From NCBI GenBank assembly GCA_963776375.1, contig CAVZMF010000005.1, forward strand, positions 943,550-1,007,549: a DNA stretch of 64,000 nt. Reading direction: 5' to 3'. The notes under the pieces were generated by a model. That model ran no database searches and was not told where the DNA came from. It was given only the letters and a program-made list of their open reading frames with translations. Each line of letters begins with the position of its first letter. Position 1 is the first letter of the stretch. The translations under genes and the position numbers were made by a program. Positions 1 through 6,728 of the stretch are shown here, piece by piece. This DNA is from PALSA-612 sp963776375. GTDB lineage: Bacteria; Actinomycetota; Thermoleophilia; Gaiellales; Gaiellaceae.

Positions 1-335
1 GGGTCTGGCTCGACCGCGGCGGCGTCGAGGCCGAGGAGGCGAACGACATCCTCGTCGCCTGCTCGGAGGCCTGCGCGAACGCGATCGTGCACGCGACGAA
101 CCCGTCCGAGCCCGACTTCGAGCTCACCGGCATGCGCGCGAACGGCGAGATCTCGCTGGTCGTACGGGACTTCGGTCACTGGCGCGAGCCCGACCCGGCG
201 CGCGACAGCGGGGGCTACGGGCTGAAGCTCATGGAGGCGCTGATGGACGACGTCCAGGTCACGACCGAGGACACCGGCACGGAGGTACGGCTCCGGCGGC
301 GGATCGGGTCGCACACCTCGACCAACGGCCGTTAG
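1..335 (+). CDS. Anti-sigma factor-type ATP-binding protein (RsbW/HATPase_c_2 family), 5' end outside the window
   Basis: The reading frame is open from base 3 and enters the window already inside the gene, leaving about 110 residues. The N-box of a GHKL ATPase is visible (SEACANAIVHA, coded at about 63-95), followed by a DFGHW segment and a glycine-rich GGYGLKLMEALMD lid region. This order is typical of serine kinase/anti-sigma factors (RsbW, SpoIIAB) and of stand-alone HATPase_c_2 proteins in actinobacteria, which bind ATP and control a sigma factor or phosphorylate an anti-anti-sigma partner. The protein ends ...RIGSHTSTNGR and its stop codon abuts a perfect palindrome at 336-364. The partner sigma factor or antagonist would lie upstream, outside the window. 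Confidence 0.8.
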   Translation, partial: VWLDRGGVEAEEANDILVACSEACANAIVHATNPSEPDFELTGMRANGEISLVVRDFGHWREPDPARDSGGYGLKLMEALMDDVQVTTEDTGTEVRLRRRIGSHTSTNGR

Positions 336-364
336 CACGGGGGAAACGGCCGGTTTCCCCCGTG
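336..364. repeat. Palindromic GGGGGAAAC/GTTTCCCCC element, copy 1; possible terminator
   Basis: Two perfect 12-nt arms (CACGGGGGAAAC and GTTTCCCCCGTG) enclose a 5-nt loop. The element begins immediately after the stop codon of the anti-sigma gene. There is no T-tract, so it is not a classical intrinsic terminator, but it could stop transcription in either direction. Related palindromes lie at 6590-6616 and 22078-22106, which makes this a dispersed repeat rather than a private terminator. Confidence 0.7.
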
Positions 365-399
365 AGCCCCCTTCCCGTCGTGGTCGCGTGGCGACCCGC

Positions 400-432
400 C
401 CGAGCTACGCCGCGGCAAAGCCACGGCTCCGC
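400..432 (+). repeat. 33-nt interspersed repeat, copy 1 (companion of the palindrome)
   Basis: This segment begins CCGAGCTACGCCG and ends GCCACGGCTCCGC. It matches 30 of 33 bases with the reverse complement of 6548-6580. In both places it follows the GGGGGAAAC palindrome in the same orientation, so palindrome plus 33-mer form one composite element. The unit contains its own inverted repeat (GCCGYGGC/GCCACGGC), perfect in the second copy. Confidence 0.6.
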
Positions 433-461
433 GGACCGTCTGAGCGTGTGGCGCATGCTCC

Positions 462-783
462 TCAGCGTGAGCCGTTACCGAGCAAGTCCAGCACGGCCTC
501 CTCGGCGCTGAGCAGTTCCGGCTCGCCGAGGTCCTTACCGATCGTGTCCGCGCGAGACCTCGCGCGTCGCGTGCGAGGCGACGCGGCGGCGGGCCGTCTC
601 GGTGCGCGACCGTTCGCCGAGCACCGCCAGTGCCACTGCGGCGAGGACGGTCGCGTGCCACGTGCGGAAGTCCTTGGCCGAGTGCGGCCCGCCCGAGTGC
701 TCGCGGATGTAGGCGTTCACGTCGTCCGAGCGAATCGGCGCCCAGCCGGAGCCGTTGCGGTAGCAGAAGAGCTGTGGCCCGCC
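462..783 (-). pseudogene. Remnant of a type IB DNA topoisomerase gene
   Basis: On the minus strand the frame reads PQLFCYRNGSGW, then SDDVNAYIREHSGG, then SAKDFRTWHATVLAA. These are the conserved C-terminal motifs of poxvirus-like bacterial topoisomerase IB, which relaxes DNA by a tyrosine-linked nick. The frame continues to TREVSRGHDR and a TAA stop. In the same frame after that stop it resumes with the family's typical C-terminal tail (DLGEPELLSAEEAVLDLLG) and ends at 462. The stretch that should hold the active-site tyrosine (around LGNTPAVCRxSYVxP) is absent. The N-terminal two thirds are also missing, because a different small gene lies directly upstream. This is therefore a non-functional fragment rather than a sequencing slip. 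Confidence 0.65.
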
Positions 784-791
784 TCGCTGCG

Positions 792-959
792 CTAGTGGCA
801 GCCGCAGTGGCCGCCGGCGCGGACGTAGCGGCCGCACGACGGGCAATGCCGAAGCGGGCTGCGCGACAGCAACCCCTTGGACAGGCCGAGGACGAGCATC
901 GCAGCCAGGACGCAGGTGGAGCTCGCGAGAGCGACCAGCTCCGGGGAGATCGAAGACAT
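792..959 (-). CDS. Small membrane protein with C-terminal zinc ribbon (55 aa)
   Basis: The frame starts ATG (MSSISPELVALASS) and runs 55 codons to a TAG. Residues about 7-30 form one hydrophobic helix (VALASSTCVLAAMLVLGL). The tail holds CPSCG followed by HCGCH, giving four cysteines and histidines suited to binding one metal ion. The arrangement predicts a membrane-anchored zinc-ribbon peptide, with the ribbon probably cytoplasmic. No close family name can be assigned. It sits head-to-head with otsA across about 100 bp and just upstream of the topoisomerase remnant on the same strand. No strong Shine-Dalgarno sequence precedes it. Confidence 0.55.
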   Translation of the reverse strand: MSSISPELVALASSTCVLAAMLVLGLSKGLLSRSPLRHCPSCGRYVRAGGHCGCH

Positions 960-1062
960 ACTCTGTTGTCACACGTGTCGGTGTTTCTGAAACCCTGGCC
1001 CAGCGTTTCGCGGCGGCGCCGGGCGGAGAACGTAAACGTCTGGTGAGGACGATGAGGCCCGG

Positions 1063-2563
1063 ATGATCAGCCTTCGTCCAGGGCGCCGACTACAGCCTGT
1101 GGGCGGGGACGACGCGAGCGACCCGCCCGTCGACCAGCCTCCGGCACCCCTCGTCACGCTCGCCAACCGCCTGCCGGTCGTCAAGACCCGCACGGGTTGG
1201 CGAACGGCCGACGGCGGCCTCGTCGCGGCGCTCCGCCCGACGCTGGAGACGCGACCTACGTCGTGGGTGGGCTGGGACGGAGGCTCCAAGGACCTTCCGC
1301 ACACGCTCCCCGGCCTGGAGGCGCGACTCGTGCCGATCTCGCTGCGCAAGTCGCTGGTCGAGAACTACTACCACGGGTTCTCGAACCGCACGCTCTGGCC
1401 GCTCTTCCACGGGCTCGCCGACCGCGTCGTCATCGACCGCCGCTGGTGGCGCGACTACACCGAGGCGAACGAGCGCTTCGCGGAACGGGCGCTCGAGGTG
1501 GCGCCGCCGCGCTCTCTGCTCTGGGTCCACGACTACCAGCTCGCCTGCGTGCCCGCCGTCCTGCGGCGTCTCGGCGCGACGCAGCCGATCGGGTACTTCC
1601 TGCACATCCCGTTCCCGGCCGCCGAGCTGTTCGCGCGCCTGCCCTGGCGGCGACCACCTCGTCGAGGGGCTGCTCGGCGCCGACGTCGTCGGCTTCCAGA
1701 CCGAGGAGTTCCGACAGAACTTCGTCCGCACCTGCCTCCGTCTGAACGACGACATCACCGTCGACGGGCCGCGGCTGCGTCTGGGGGACGGCCGCGTCGT
1801 GCTGACCGCGACGCACCCGATCTCCGTCGACGCTCGGGGGCTCCGCGCGCAGACGCGCAGCGAGGGTGTGCGGAACGCGCTCGAGCGCCTGCGCCGCCAG
1901 TTTGCAGGCCGCCGCGTGCTCGTCGGTGTCGACCGGCTCGACTACACGAAGGGCATCGTCGAGCGGCTGCGCGCGATCGAGCTCCTGCTCGAGCGCCGAC
2001 CCGAGTTCCGCAGCCGGCTCGCCGTCCTTCAAAACGCCGTGCCGAGCCGCGGCGACATCCGCGAGTACCGCGAGTTGCGCGCCGAGGTGGAGCAGGTCGT
2101 GGGCAGGATCAACGGGCGCTTCACGGCGCACGGCGAGGACGTCCCCGTCCACTACATGTACCGCAGCGTCCCCTATGGACAGCTGCTCGCCCACTACGGC
2201 ATCGCCGACGTATGCCTGGTCACGCCGCTCCGCGACGGGATGAACCTCGTCGCCAAGGAGTTCGTCGTCTGCCAGGACGCTGCCGACAGCGCCGGCGTGC
2301 TGCTGCTGAGCGAGTTCGCGGGGGCTGCGGAGGAGCTGCGTGAGGCCCTGCCCTGCAACCCGTTCGATATCGAGGGCCTGTCCGGGAACATCGAGCTCGC
2401 GCTCGAGCTCGACGAGGACGACCGCCGCTGGCGCATCGAGCGGCTCGCCGAGCGCATCCGGCGGCACGACGTGTTCTACTGGCTCGACAAGGAGGTCGGA
2501 GCCCTCGAGGCGATCGCGGCCGTGAAACCGCCCGGCCGTCTGACAAGCGGCGAGCGCGCCTGA
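1063..2563 (+). CDS. otsA: Alpha,alpha-trehalose-phosphate synthase (frameshifted near 1650)
   Basis: OtsA (GT20) joins UDP- or GDP-glucose to glucose 6-phosphate to give trehalose 6-phosphate in the cytoplasm. The family motifs are present in order: LANRLPV, GGLVAAL, WVGW, LLWVHDYQL, FLHIPFP, GVDRLDYTKGI, PLRDGMNLVAKEFV and LLSEFAGA. About 500 residues are encoded once a single extra base near 1650 is ignored: the upstream frame ends ...LPWR and the downstream frame resumes ...DHLVEGLLGADVVGF, which is the uninterrupted family sequence. A sequencing error or a recent inactivating mutation is possible. No otsB phosphatase lies next to it; a membrane protein gene follows downstream on the same strand. 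Confidence 0.9.
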
Positions 2564-2617
2564 TTAAGCCTCGACCAAGACGCGACCGATGGGGGATTGC
2601 AGGGGTTTTCCGGCGGG

Positions 2618-2623
2618 TATCGT
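2618..2623 (+). promoter_or_regulatory. Leaderless -10 box TATCGT
   Basis: TATCGT lies 7 nt before the GTG at 2631 and matches TANNNT. It supports that GTG, rather than the in-frame ATG at 2589, as the start of the following membrane-protein gene. Confidence 0.45.
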
Positions 2624-2630
2624 CGTACCG

Positions 2631-3614
2631 GTGGCGGTCGAGCATCTCTACAAGGCGCACCGGCTCGCTTTCGTGGTCGTAGCCGCGGGCATCCTCGCCT
2701 TCGGCGCATTCACCGGCCTCGCCTGGTGGGCGGGCTTCGAGGCCGTCTACCACCGCCTGATCCATGTCCACTGGTGGTGGGCGCCCGTGGCCCTCGGCGC
2801 CGAGATCGTGGCCTACCTCGGCTACATCCTCGCCTACCGCGAGGTGGCGCGGGCCGAGAAGGGCGCCGAGCTCGACCTGTCCAGCACGGCGGCGGCAGTC
2901 GCCACCGGCTTCGGCGTCTTCGTCGCCTCCGGCGGCTTCGCCCTCGACGAGGCCGTGCTGCGGAGCGCGGGCGTCCCGCCGCGCGAGGCGCGGTCGCGCG
3001 TGCTCGGCCTGGGCGCACTCGAGTACGTCGTACTCGCACCCGCGGCGATGGGCGCGGCGCTGTACATGGTCGTCCACGCGCGCCCCGACATCGATCCGGC
3101 GCTGACCTTCCCGTGGATCGTCGGCGTTCCGCTCGGCTTCGCCGCCGCGGCGGTGCTGATGCTGAACCGCCATCGCCTGACCCGCCGCGCGGGCTGGCGG
3201 ACGCACGTGGCGAACGCGCTCGAGGCGCTCAACCTCGTGCGGTCGATGGCGCTGAAGCCCTACCCGTACGGTCTCGCGTTCGTCGGCATCGCGCTCTACT
3301 GGGTCGGGGACATCGCCTGCCTCTGGGCTGCGCTTCACGTGTTCTTCCAGGAGCCTCCGCCGGTGGCGGTTCTCGTGCTCGGGTATGCGACCGGGTACGC
3401 CCTCACGAGGCGAACGCTCCCGCTCGGCGGCGCCGGAGTCGTCGACACGCTGCTGCCGCTGTCGCTCGTCTGGCTCGGGATCGCGTTCGCGCCGGCCGTC
3501 GTCGCGGTCGTCGTCTACCGGTTCATGAACCTGTGGCTGCCGATGATCCCGGCGCTCGCCGGTCTGCCGACGCTGAAGCAGATCTCACGGCGCCGGGCCG
3601 CGTCGGCCGCCTAG
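2631..3614 (+). CDS. UPF0104/lysylphosphatidylglycerol synthase-like integral membrane protein
   Basis: The protein has 327 residues with about eight hydrophobic segments, for example VVVAAGILAFGAFTGLAWWAG, VALGAEIVAYLGYILAY and FVGIALYWVGDIACLWAALHV. The late motif LPLGGAGVVDTLLPLSLVWLG resembles the conserved GG...E/D region of the AglD/MprF flippase-like membrane domain. It lacks the soluble aminoacyl-transferase domain of MprF, so lipid or polyprenol-sugar translocation is more likely than lysyl transfer. The exact substrate is unknown. Start 2631 is chosen over 2589 because a TANNNT box sits 7 nt upstream and the earlier extension (MGDCRGFPAG...) has no membrane character. It converges on the Nudix gene with one base between the stops. 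Confidence 0.65.
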   Translation: MAVEHLYKAHRLAFVVVAAGILAFGAFTGLAWWAGFEAVYHRLIHVHWWWAPVALGAEIVAYLGYILAYREVARAEKGAELDLSSTAAAVATGFGVFVASGGFALDEAVLRSAGVPPREARSRVLGLGALEYVVLAPAAMGAALYMVVHARPDIDPALTFPWIVGVPLGFAAAAVLMLNRHRLTRRAGWRTHVANALEALNLVRSMALKPYPYGLAFVGIALYWVGDIACLWAALHVFFQEPPPVAVLVLGYATGYALTRRTLPLGGAGVVDTLLPLSLVWLGIAFAPAVVAVVVYRFMNLWLPMIPALAGLPTLKQISRRRAASAA

Positions 3615-3615
3615 C

Positions 3616-4080
3616 TCACCAGCGGGCGACCGTGACTGCGGCTCCCGCGGCGTACTCGGCGATGCGCTGCCTTGCCGCCGGGGACGTGTCCTCCGGGAGC
3701 TCGTCCGGCGCGAAGAAGGCGTCGCGGGCGATCTCGAGGCTCTTGGCCGGCCGCCGCCGCCAGCTCTCGACGACGAAGACGGCGATGTAGTCGGACTTGC
3801 TCTCGCCGAAGCGCCAGTAGACGCCTTGCAGCCTCGGCGGGGACGTCGGCTCGACTCCGACCTCCTCGCGCAGCTCGCGCCTGAGCGCGTCGTCGAGCCC
3901 TTCCTTCCGGCGTACGCCGCCCCCGGGCAGATACCAGCCGCTGCGGTAGGTCTGCTCGACGAGCAGGATCCGGCCCTCGTCATCGACCACCAGGGCGAGC
4001 ACCCCGACCGAGAACGGGCGCGTCACGAACCACCATGCGCGCCTGGAGCGGTCGGCTACGAGCAGCAGCGGGTTTTTCAT
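3616..4080 (-). CDS. Nudix hydrolase
   Basis: The protein has 154 residues. The Nudix box is complete at about residues 56-79: GGVRRKE, seven residues, then RELREEVGV. This fits the consensus GX5EX7REUXEEXGU that binds the catalytic Mg2+. An upstream YLPGGG segment is normal for the family. It should hydrolyse a nucleoside diphosphate linked to another moiety, but substrate identity cannot be read from the sequence. It is divergent from pgi across 23 bp, and a -10-like TACGCT box on its strand lies 7 nt before the ATG, suggesting a leaderless mRNA. Confidence 0.85.
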   Translation of the reverse strand: MKNPLLLVADRSRRAWWFVTRPFSVGVLALVVDDEGRILLVEQTYRSGWYLPGGGVRRKEGLDDALRRELREEVGVEPTSPPRLQGVYWRFGESKSDYIAVFVVESWRRRPAKSLEIARDAFFAPDELPEDTSPAARQRIAEYAAGAAVTVARW

Positions 4081-4087
4081 GCCGCGC

Positions 4088-4097
4088 AGCGTACGAT
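4088..4097. promoter_or_regulatory. Overlapping divergent -10 boxes for Nudix gene and pgi
   Basis: Reading right, TACGAT (4092-4097) is 6 nt before the pgi GTG. Reading left, TACGCT (4093-4088) is 7 nt before the Nudix ATG. The two boxes share the central TA, so one small symmetric sequence may fire in both directions and yield two leaderless mRNAs. Confidence 0.5.
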
Positions 4098-4103
4098 GCG
4101 CCG

Positions 4104-5687
4104 GTGACTGTGCCGCTCCGCGACCGGCCCGCCTGGAAGGCGCTCGAGAAGCACCATGCCGCGATCGCCGGCCGCCACTTGCGCGATCTGTTCGCCTCCG
4201 ACCCGGAGCGCGGGGAGCGGATGACGGCCGAGGCGGAGGGCGTCTTCCTCGACTACTCGAAGAACCGGATCGACGGCACGACCGTCGAGCTGCTCGTCCG
4301 GCTGGCTGACGAGTCCGGGCTTCGCGAGCGGATCGATGCGATGTTCGCGGGCGAGCACGTCAACGTCACCGAGGACCGCGCGGTGCTGCACGTCGCGCTG
4401 CGCGCTCCGGCCGGCTCGCCGTACGCGCGCCTGGAGGTGGCCGAGGTCCTCGACCGCATGGCCGCGTTCTCCGAGCAGGTGCGGAGCGGCGGGTGGAAGG
4501 GCTACACGGGCAAGCCGATCCGCAACATCGTCAACATCGGCATCGGCGGCTCCGACCTCGGCCCGGTCATGGCCTACGAGGCACTGCGCTGGTACTCGCG
4601 GCGCGACCTGACCTTCCGGTTCGTGTCCAACGTCGACTCGGCCGACTTCGCCGAGGCGACGCGCGACCTGGAACCGGACGAGACGCTGTTCGTCGTCTCC
4701 TCGAAGACGTTCACGACGCTCGAGACGATGACCAACGCGGGCACGGCCCGCGAGTGGCTGCTCGCGGCGCTGAAGGACGAGGCGGCGGTTGCGCGGCACT
4801 TCGTCGCCGTCTCCACGAACGCAGAGGAGGTCGAGAAGTTCGGCATCGACACGGCGAACATGTTCGGTTTCTGGGACTGGGTCGGCGGCCGCTACTCGAT
4901 GGACTCGGCGATCGGCCTCTCGACCATGGTCGCCATCGGGCCCGAGGCGTTCCGGAACATGCTCGCCGGCTTCCACGCGATCGACGAGCACTTCCGGACA
5001 GCCCCGTTCGAGCGCAACCTTCCGGTGCTGATGGGCCTGCTGACCATCTGGTACACGGACTTCTTCGGCTGCCAGACGCAGGCGGTGCTGCCGTACGAGC
5101 AGTACCTGAAGCGCTTCCCCGCCTACCTGCAGCAGCTGACGATGGAGTCCAACGGGAAGTCGGTGACGCTCGCCGGGGAGCGCGTCGACTACGCCACCGG
5201 CCCGGTGTTCTGGGGCGAGCCGGGGACGAACGGGCAGCACTCCTTCTACCAGCTCGTCCACCAGGGGACGCTTCTCATCCCCTGCGACTTCGTCGTCTTC
5301 GAGCAGGCGCTGAACCCGATCGGCCGCCACCACGACCTGCTGGTCGCGAACGTGATCGCGCAGACGGAGGCGCTCGCCTTCGGCCGCGACGCCGCGCCCG
5401 ACGAGCCGTACCGCCAGTTCGACGGCAACCGGCCGACGAACACCTTCGTGCTCGAGCGGCTCACGCCACGCACGCTGGGCCAACTGGTCGCGCTCTACGA
5501 GCACTCGGTCTTCACGCAGGGGACGATCTGGCAGATCGACTCGTTCGACCAGTGGGGCGTCGAGCTGGGGAAGCAGCTCGCGTTGCGCGTGACGGACGAG
5601 CTCGAGGCGGACGCGGAGCCGGATCTCGAGCACGACTCGTCGACGAACGCCCTCATCCGCCGCTACCGCCGCGCCCGCACCGGCTGA
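4104..5687 (+). CDS. pgi: Glucose-6-phosphate isomerase
   Basis: Pgi interconverts glucose 6-phosphate and fructose 6-phosphate in glycolysis/gluconeogenesis. The 527 residues cover the full family length. Visible signatures are NIGIGGSDLGPVMAYEAL (SIS domain, phosphate binding), FVVSSKTFTTLETMTN, WDWVGGRYS, TMESNGKSV (substrate-binding/catalytic region) and the GxxxWQIDSFDQWGVELGK motif (catalytic lysine) near the C-terminus. The start is placed at GTG 4104 because family homology begins there and a TACGAT box ends 6 nt before it. Upstream in-frame sequence is antisense to the Nudix gene. Transcription probably ends at the inverted repeats around 5762. Confidence 0.95.
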   Translation: MTVPLRDRPAWKALEKHHAAIAGRHLRDLFASDPERGERMTAEAEGVFLDYSKNRIDGTTVELLVRLADESGLRERIDAMFAGEHVNVTEDRAVLHVALRAPAGSPYARLEVAEVLDRMAAFSEQVRSGGWKGYTGKPIRNIVNIGIGGSDLGPVMAYEALRWYSRRDLTFRFVSNVDSADFAEATRDLEPDETLFVVSSKTFTTLETMTNAGTAREWLLAALKDEAAVARHFVAVSTNAEEVEKFGIDTANMFGFWDWVGGRYSMDSAIGLSTMVAIGPEAFRNMLAGFHAIDEHFRTAPFERNLPVLMGLLTIWYTDFFGCQTQAVLPYEQYLKRFPAYLQQLTMESNGKSVTLAGERVDYATGPVFWGEPGTNGQHSFYQLVHQGTLLIPCDFVVFEQALNPIGRHHDLLVANVIAQTEALAFGRDAAPDEPYRQFDGNRPTNTFVLERLTPRTLGQLVALYEHSVFTQGTIWQIDSFDQWGVELGKQLALRVTDELEADAEPDLEHDSSTNALIRRYRRARTG

Positions 5688-5761
5688 CCCGGGCAGGGTG
5701 CGCGCCCCGGGCTACGGCCCGTCAACAGGCTTTCCAGTGCCTGGCACCTCTCTGGCACTGC

Positions 5762-5789
5762 TCTGACCCTGGCTCGGACCAGGGTCAGA
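5762..5789. terminator. Hairpin-rich convergent intergenic region (pgi / MBL gene)
   Basis: A perfect 11-bp stem (TCTGACCCTGG / CCAGGGTCAGA) with a 6-nt loop lies between two convergent genes. The surrounding 5725-5830 stretch holds further inverted repeats, such as GTGCCTGGCAC and CAGTGCC...GGCACTG. There is no T-tract. Bidirectional termination is the simplest role. Confidence 0.55.
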
Positions 5790-5845
5790 CACTGGCCCAT
5801 AGCCAGCCTCAGAGCCAGGCTCGGACGCGGACTCCGAGGCGGCGC

Positions 5846-6463
5846 CTACGAGGCGGCTGCAAGCGCTGCGCGAATGGCCGCCTTGGGGTCGTCCGTGACG
5901 GGCAGGCCGTGGCCGGTGCAGAGGACGGCGAAGTCGAGGTCGAGCAGCCGCTCGGCCGTGCTGCGGGCCTGCTCGGGGTCGTGCATGTACTCGGCCGGGA
6001 CGAGCGCGAGCCCGTCGCCGGCGTTCAGGAACAGGTCCGAGGTGAAGAGCACGCCGCCGTCGCGCTCGAGCAGCAGGCTGTGCTGGCGGGTCCCCGGCCC
6101 GGGGCTGAAGACCGGCCGCAGGCCGCCGGGCAGCGAATCGCCCTCCTCGTAGGTCTCGTCCGCTTCCTCCTCGGACTCCTTCAATCCGCTCGGCGCCCAC
6201 ACGCGCACGCCGAGCTCGCGGCGCAGCCGCCACGCCGAGCGCTGATGGCTGCTCGTCGTCAGGCAGATCGCCGTCACGTCGCCCAGCGCGTCAAACGGCT
6301 CCTCCGCCAGCGGCAGCGGGTCGATCAGCACGACGCCGTCGTCCCCGCGAACCGCGTGGGCGGAGCTGACGTAACCGCCGATCCGGTCGTCCGCGAGGTG
6401 CCAGTGCCAGATCCCCGGCACGACCTCCTCGGCACCCTCGGCGACGGCGTTCGGCTCACTCAC
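5846..6463 (-). CDS. MBL-fold metallo-hydrolase-like protein with degenerate metal motif
   Basis: The 205 residues follow the order of a metallo-beta-lactamase fold: VVPGIWHWHLADDRIGGYVSSAHAV, GVVLIDPLPL, a position where HxHxDH should stand, then FSPGPGTRQHSLLLERDGGVLFTSDLF and a late LCTGHGLPV. At the metal motif the sequence is LTTSSHQRSAW, so only one of the three histidine/aspartate ligands survives. The fold is therefore likely but hydrolase activity is doubtful; it may bind one metal or act as a binding protein. The GTG start has a TACGAT box 6 nt upstream. It converges on pgi and is divergent from the FAD oxidoreductase gene. Confidence 0.7.
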   Translation of the reverse strand: MSEPNAVAEGAEEVVPGIWHWHLADDRIGGYVSSAHAVRGDDGVVLIDPLPLAEEPFDALGDVTAICLTTSSHQRSAWRLRRELGVRVWAPSGLKESEEEADETYEEGDSLPGGLRPVFSPGPGTRQHSLLLERDGGVLFTSDLFLNAGDGLALVPAEYMHDPEQARSTAERLLDLDFAVLCTGHGLPVTDDPKAAIRAALAAAS

Positions 6464-6469
6464 AGGAGG

Positions 6470-6475
6470 ATCGTA
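6470..6475 (-). promoter_or_regulatory. Leaderless -10 box for the MBL-like gene
   Basis: Read on the minus strand the sequence is TACGAT, followed by 6 nt (CCTCCT) and then the GTG start. The spacer is the complement of a Shine-Dalgarno sequence, so it cannot serve as a ribosome site for this gene. Confidence 0.45.
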
Positions 6476-6547
6476 ACCCGGCGACGGGCGTGAACTTCGT
6501 CGGTGGCTCTACCGAGGTGACGGTGTAGCCACGCGCCATGAGCAGCG

Positions 6548-6616
6548 GCGAAGCCGTGGCTTGGCCACGGCGTAGCTCGGGCCGCCGCACACGGGGGAAA
6601 CAGTGGTTCCCCCGTG
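6548..6616 (-). repeat. Composite palindrome + 33-mer repeat, copy 2
   Basis: On the minus strand this repeats the arrangement at 336-432: a CACGGGGGAAC...GTTTCCCCCGTG palindrome (6590-6616, one mismatch in the 12-nt arms), then a 33-mer (6548-6580) with 30 of 33 bases identical. Here it lies between two divergent genes, so terminator function for a neighbouring CDS is not obvious. The rest of 6464-6728 holds no gene; its right part carries the promoter and ribosome site of the next gene. Confidence 0.65.
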
Positions 6617-6728
6617 ACCGAAGTGTGGGGTTACCCGCACTGCCGGACGCCTGAGAGCCGAACGAAAGCGCCGTCGGGCGCGGATTACAACAGGTGTAGG
6701 TAATCGCGAACGACCGAGAGGAGATCCG

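Noticed and set aside
535..972. A 145-codon minus-strand frame beginning MTTEYVFDLPGAG as a complete gene
   Set aside because: Its first half is the wrong frame of the 55-aa zinc-ribbon gene, and only its second half matches topoisomerase IB; it is a fusion by chance of two unrelated pieces.
960..1062. ACACGTGT palindrome (970-977) as a regulatory site shared with 30.49 kb
   Set aside because: The 8-bp word is short and the two flanks have no further similarity; coincidence is likely.
2589..2630. ATG 2589 as the start of the membrane protein
   Set aside because: The extra 14 residues are not family-like, and the GTG at 2631 has a TANNNT box at the right distance.
3826..5633. Long antisense open frames opposite pgi and many other genes
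   Set aside because: They have arginine/alanine-rich composition without motifs and are expected in very GC-rich DNA opposite real genes.
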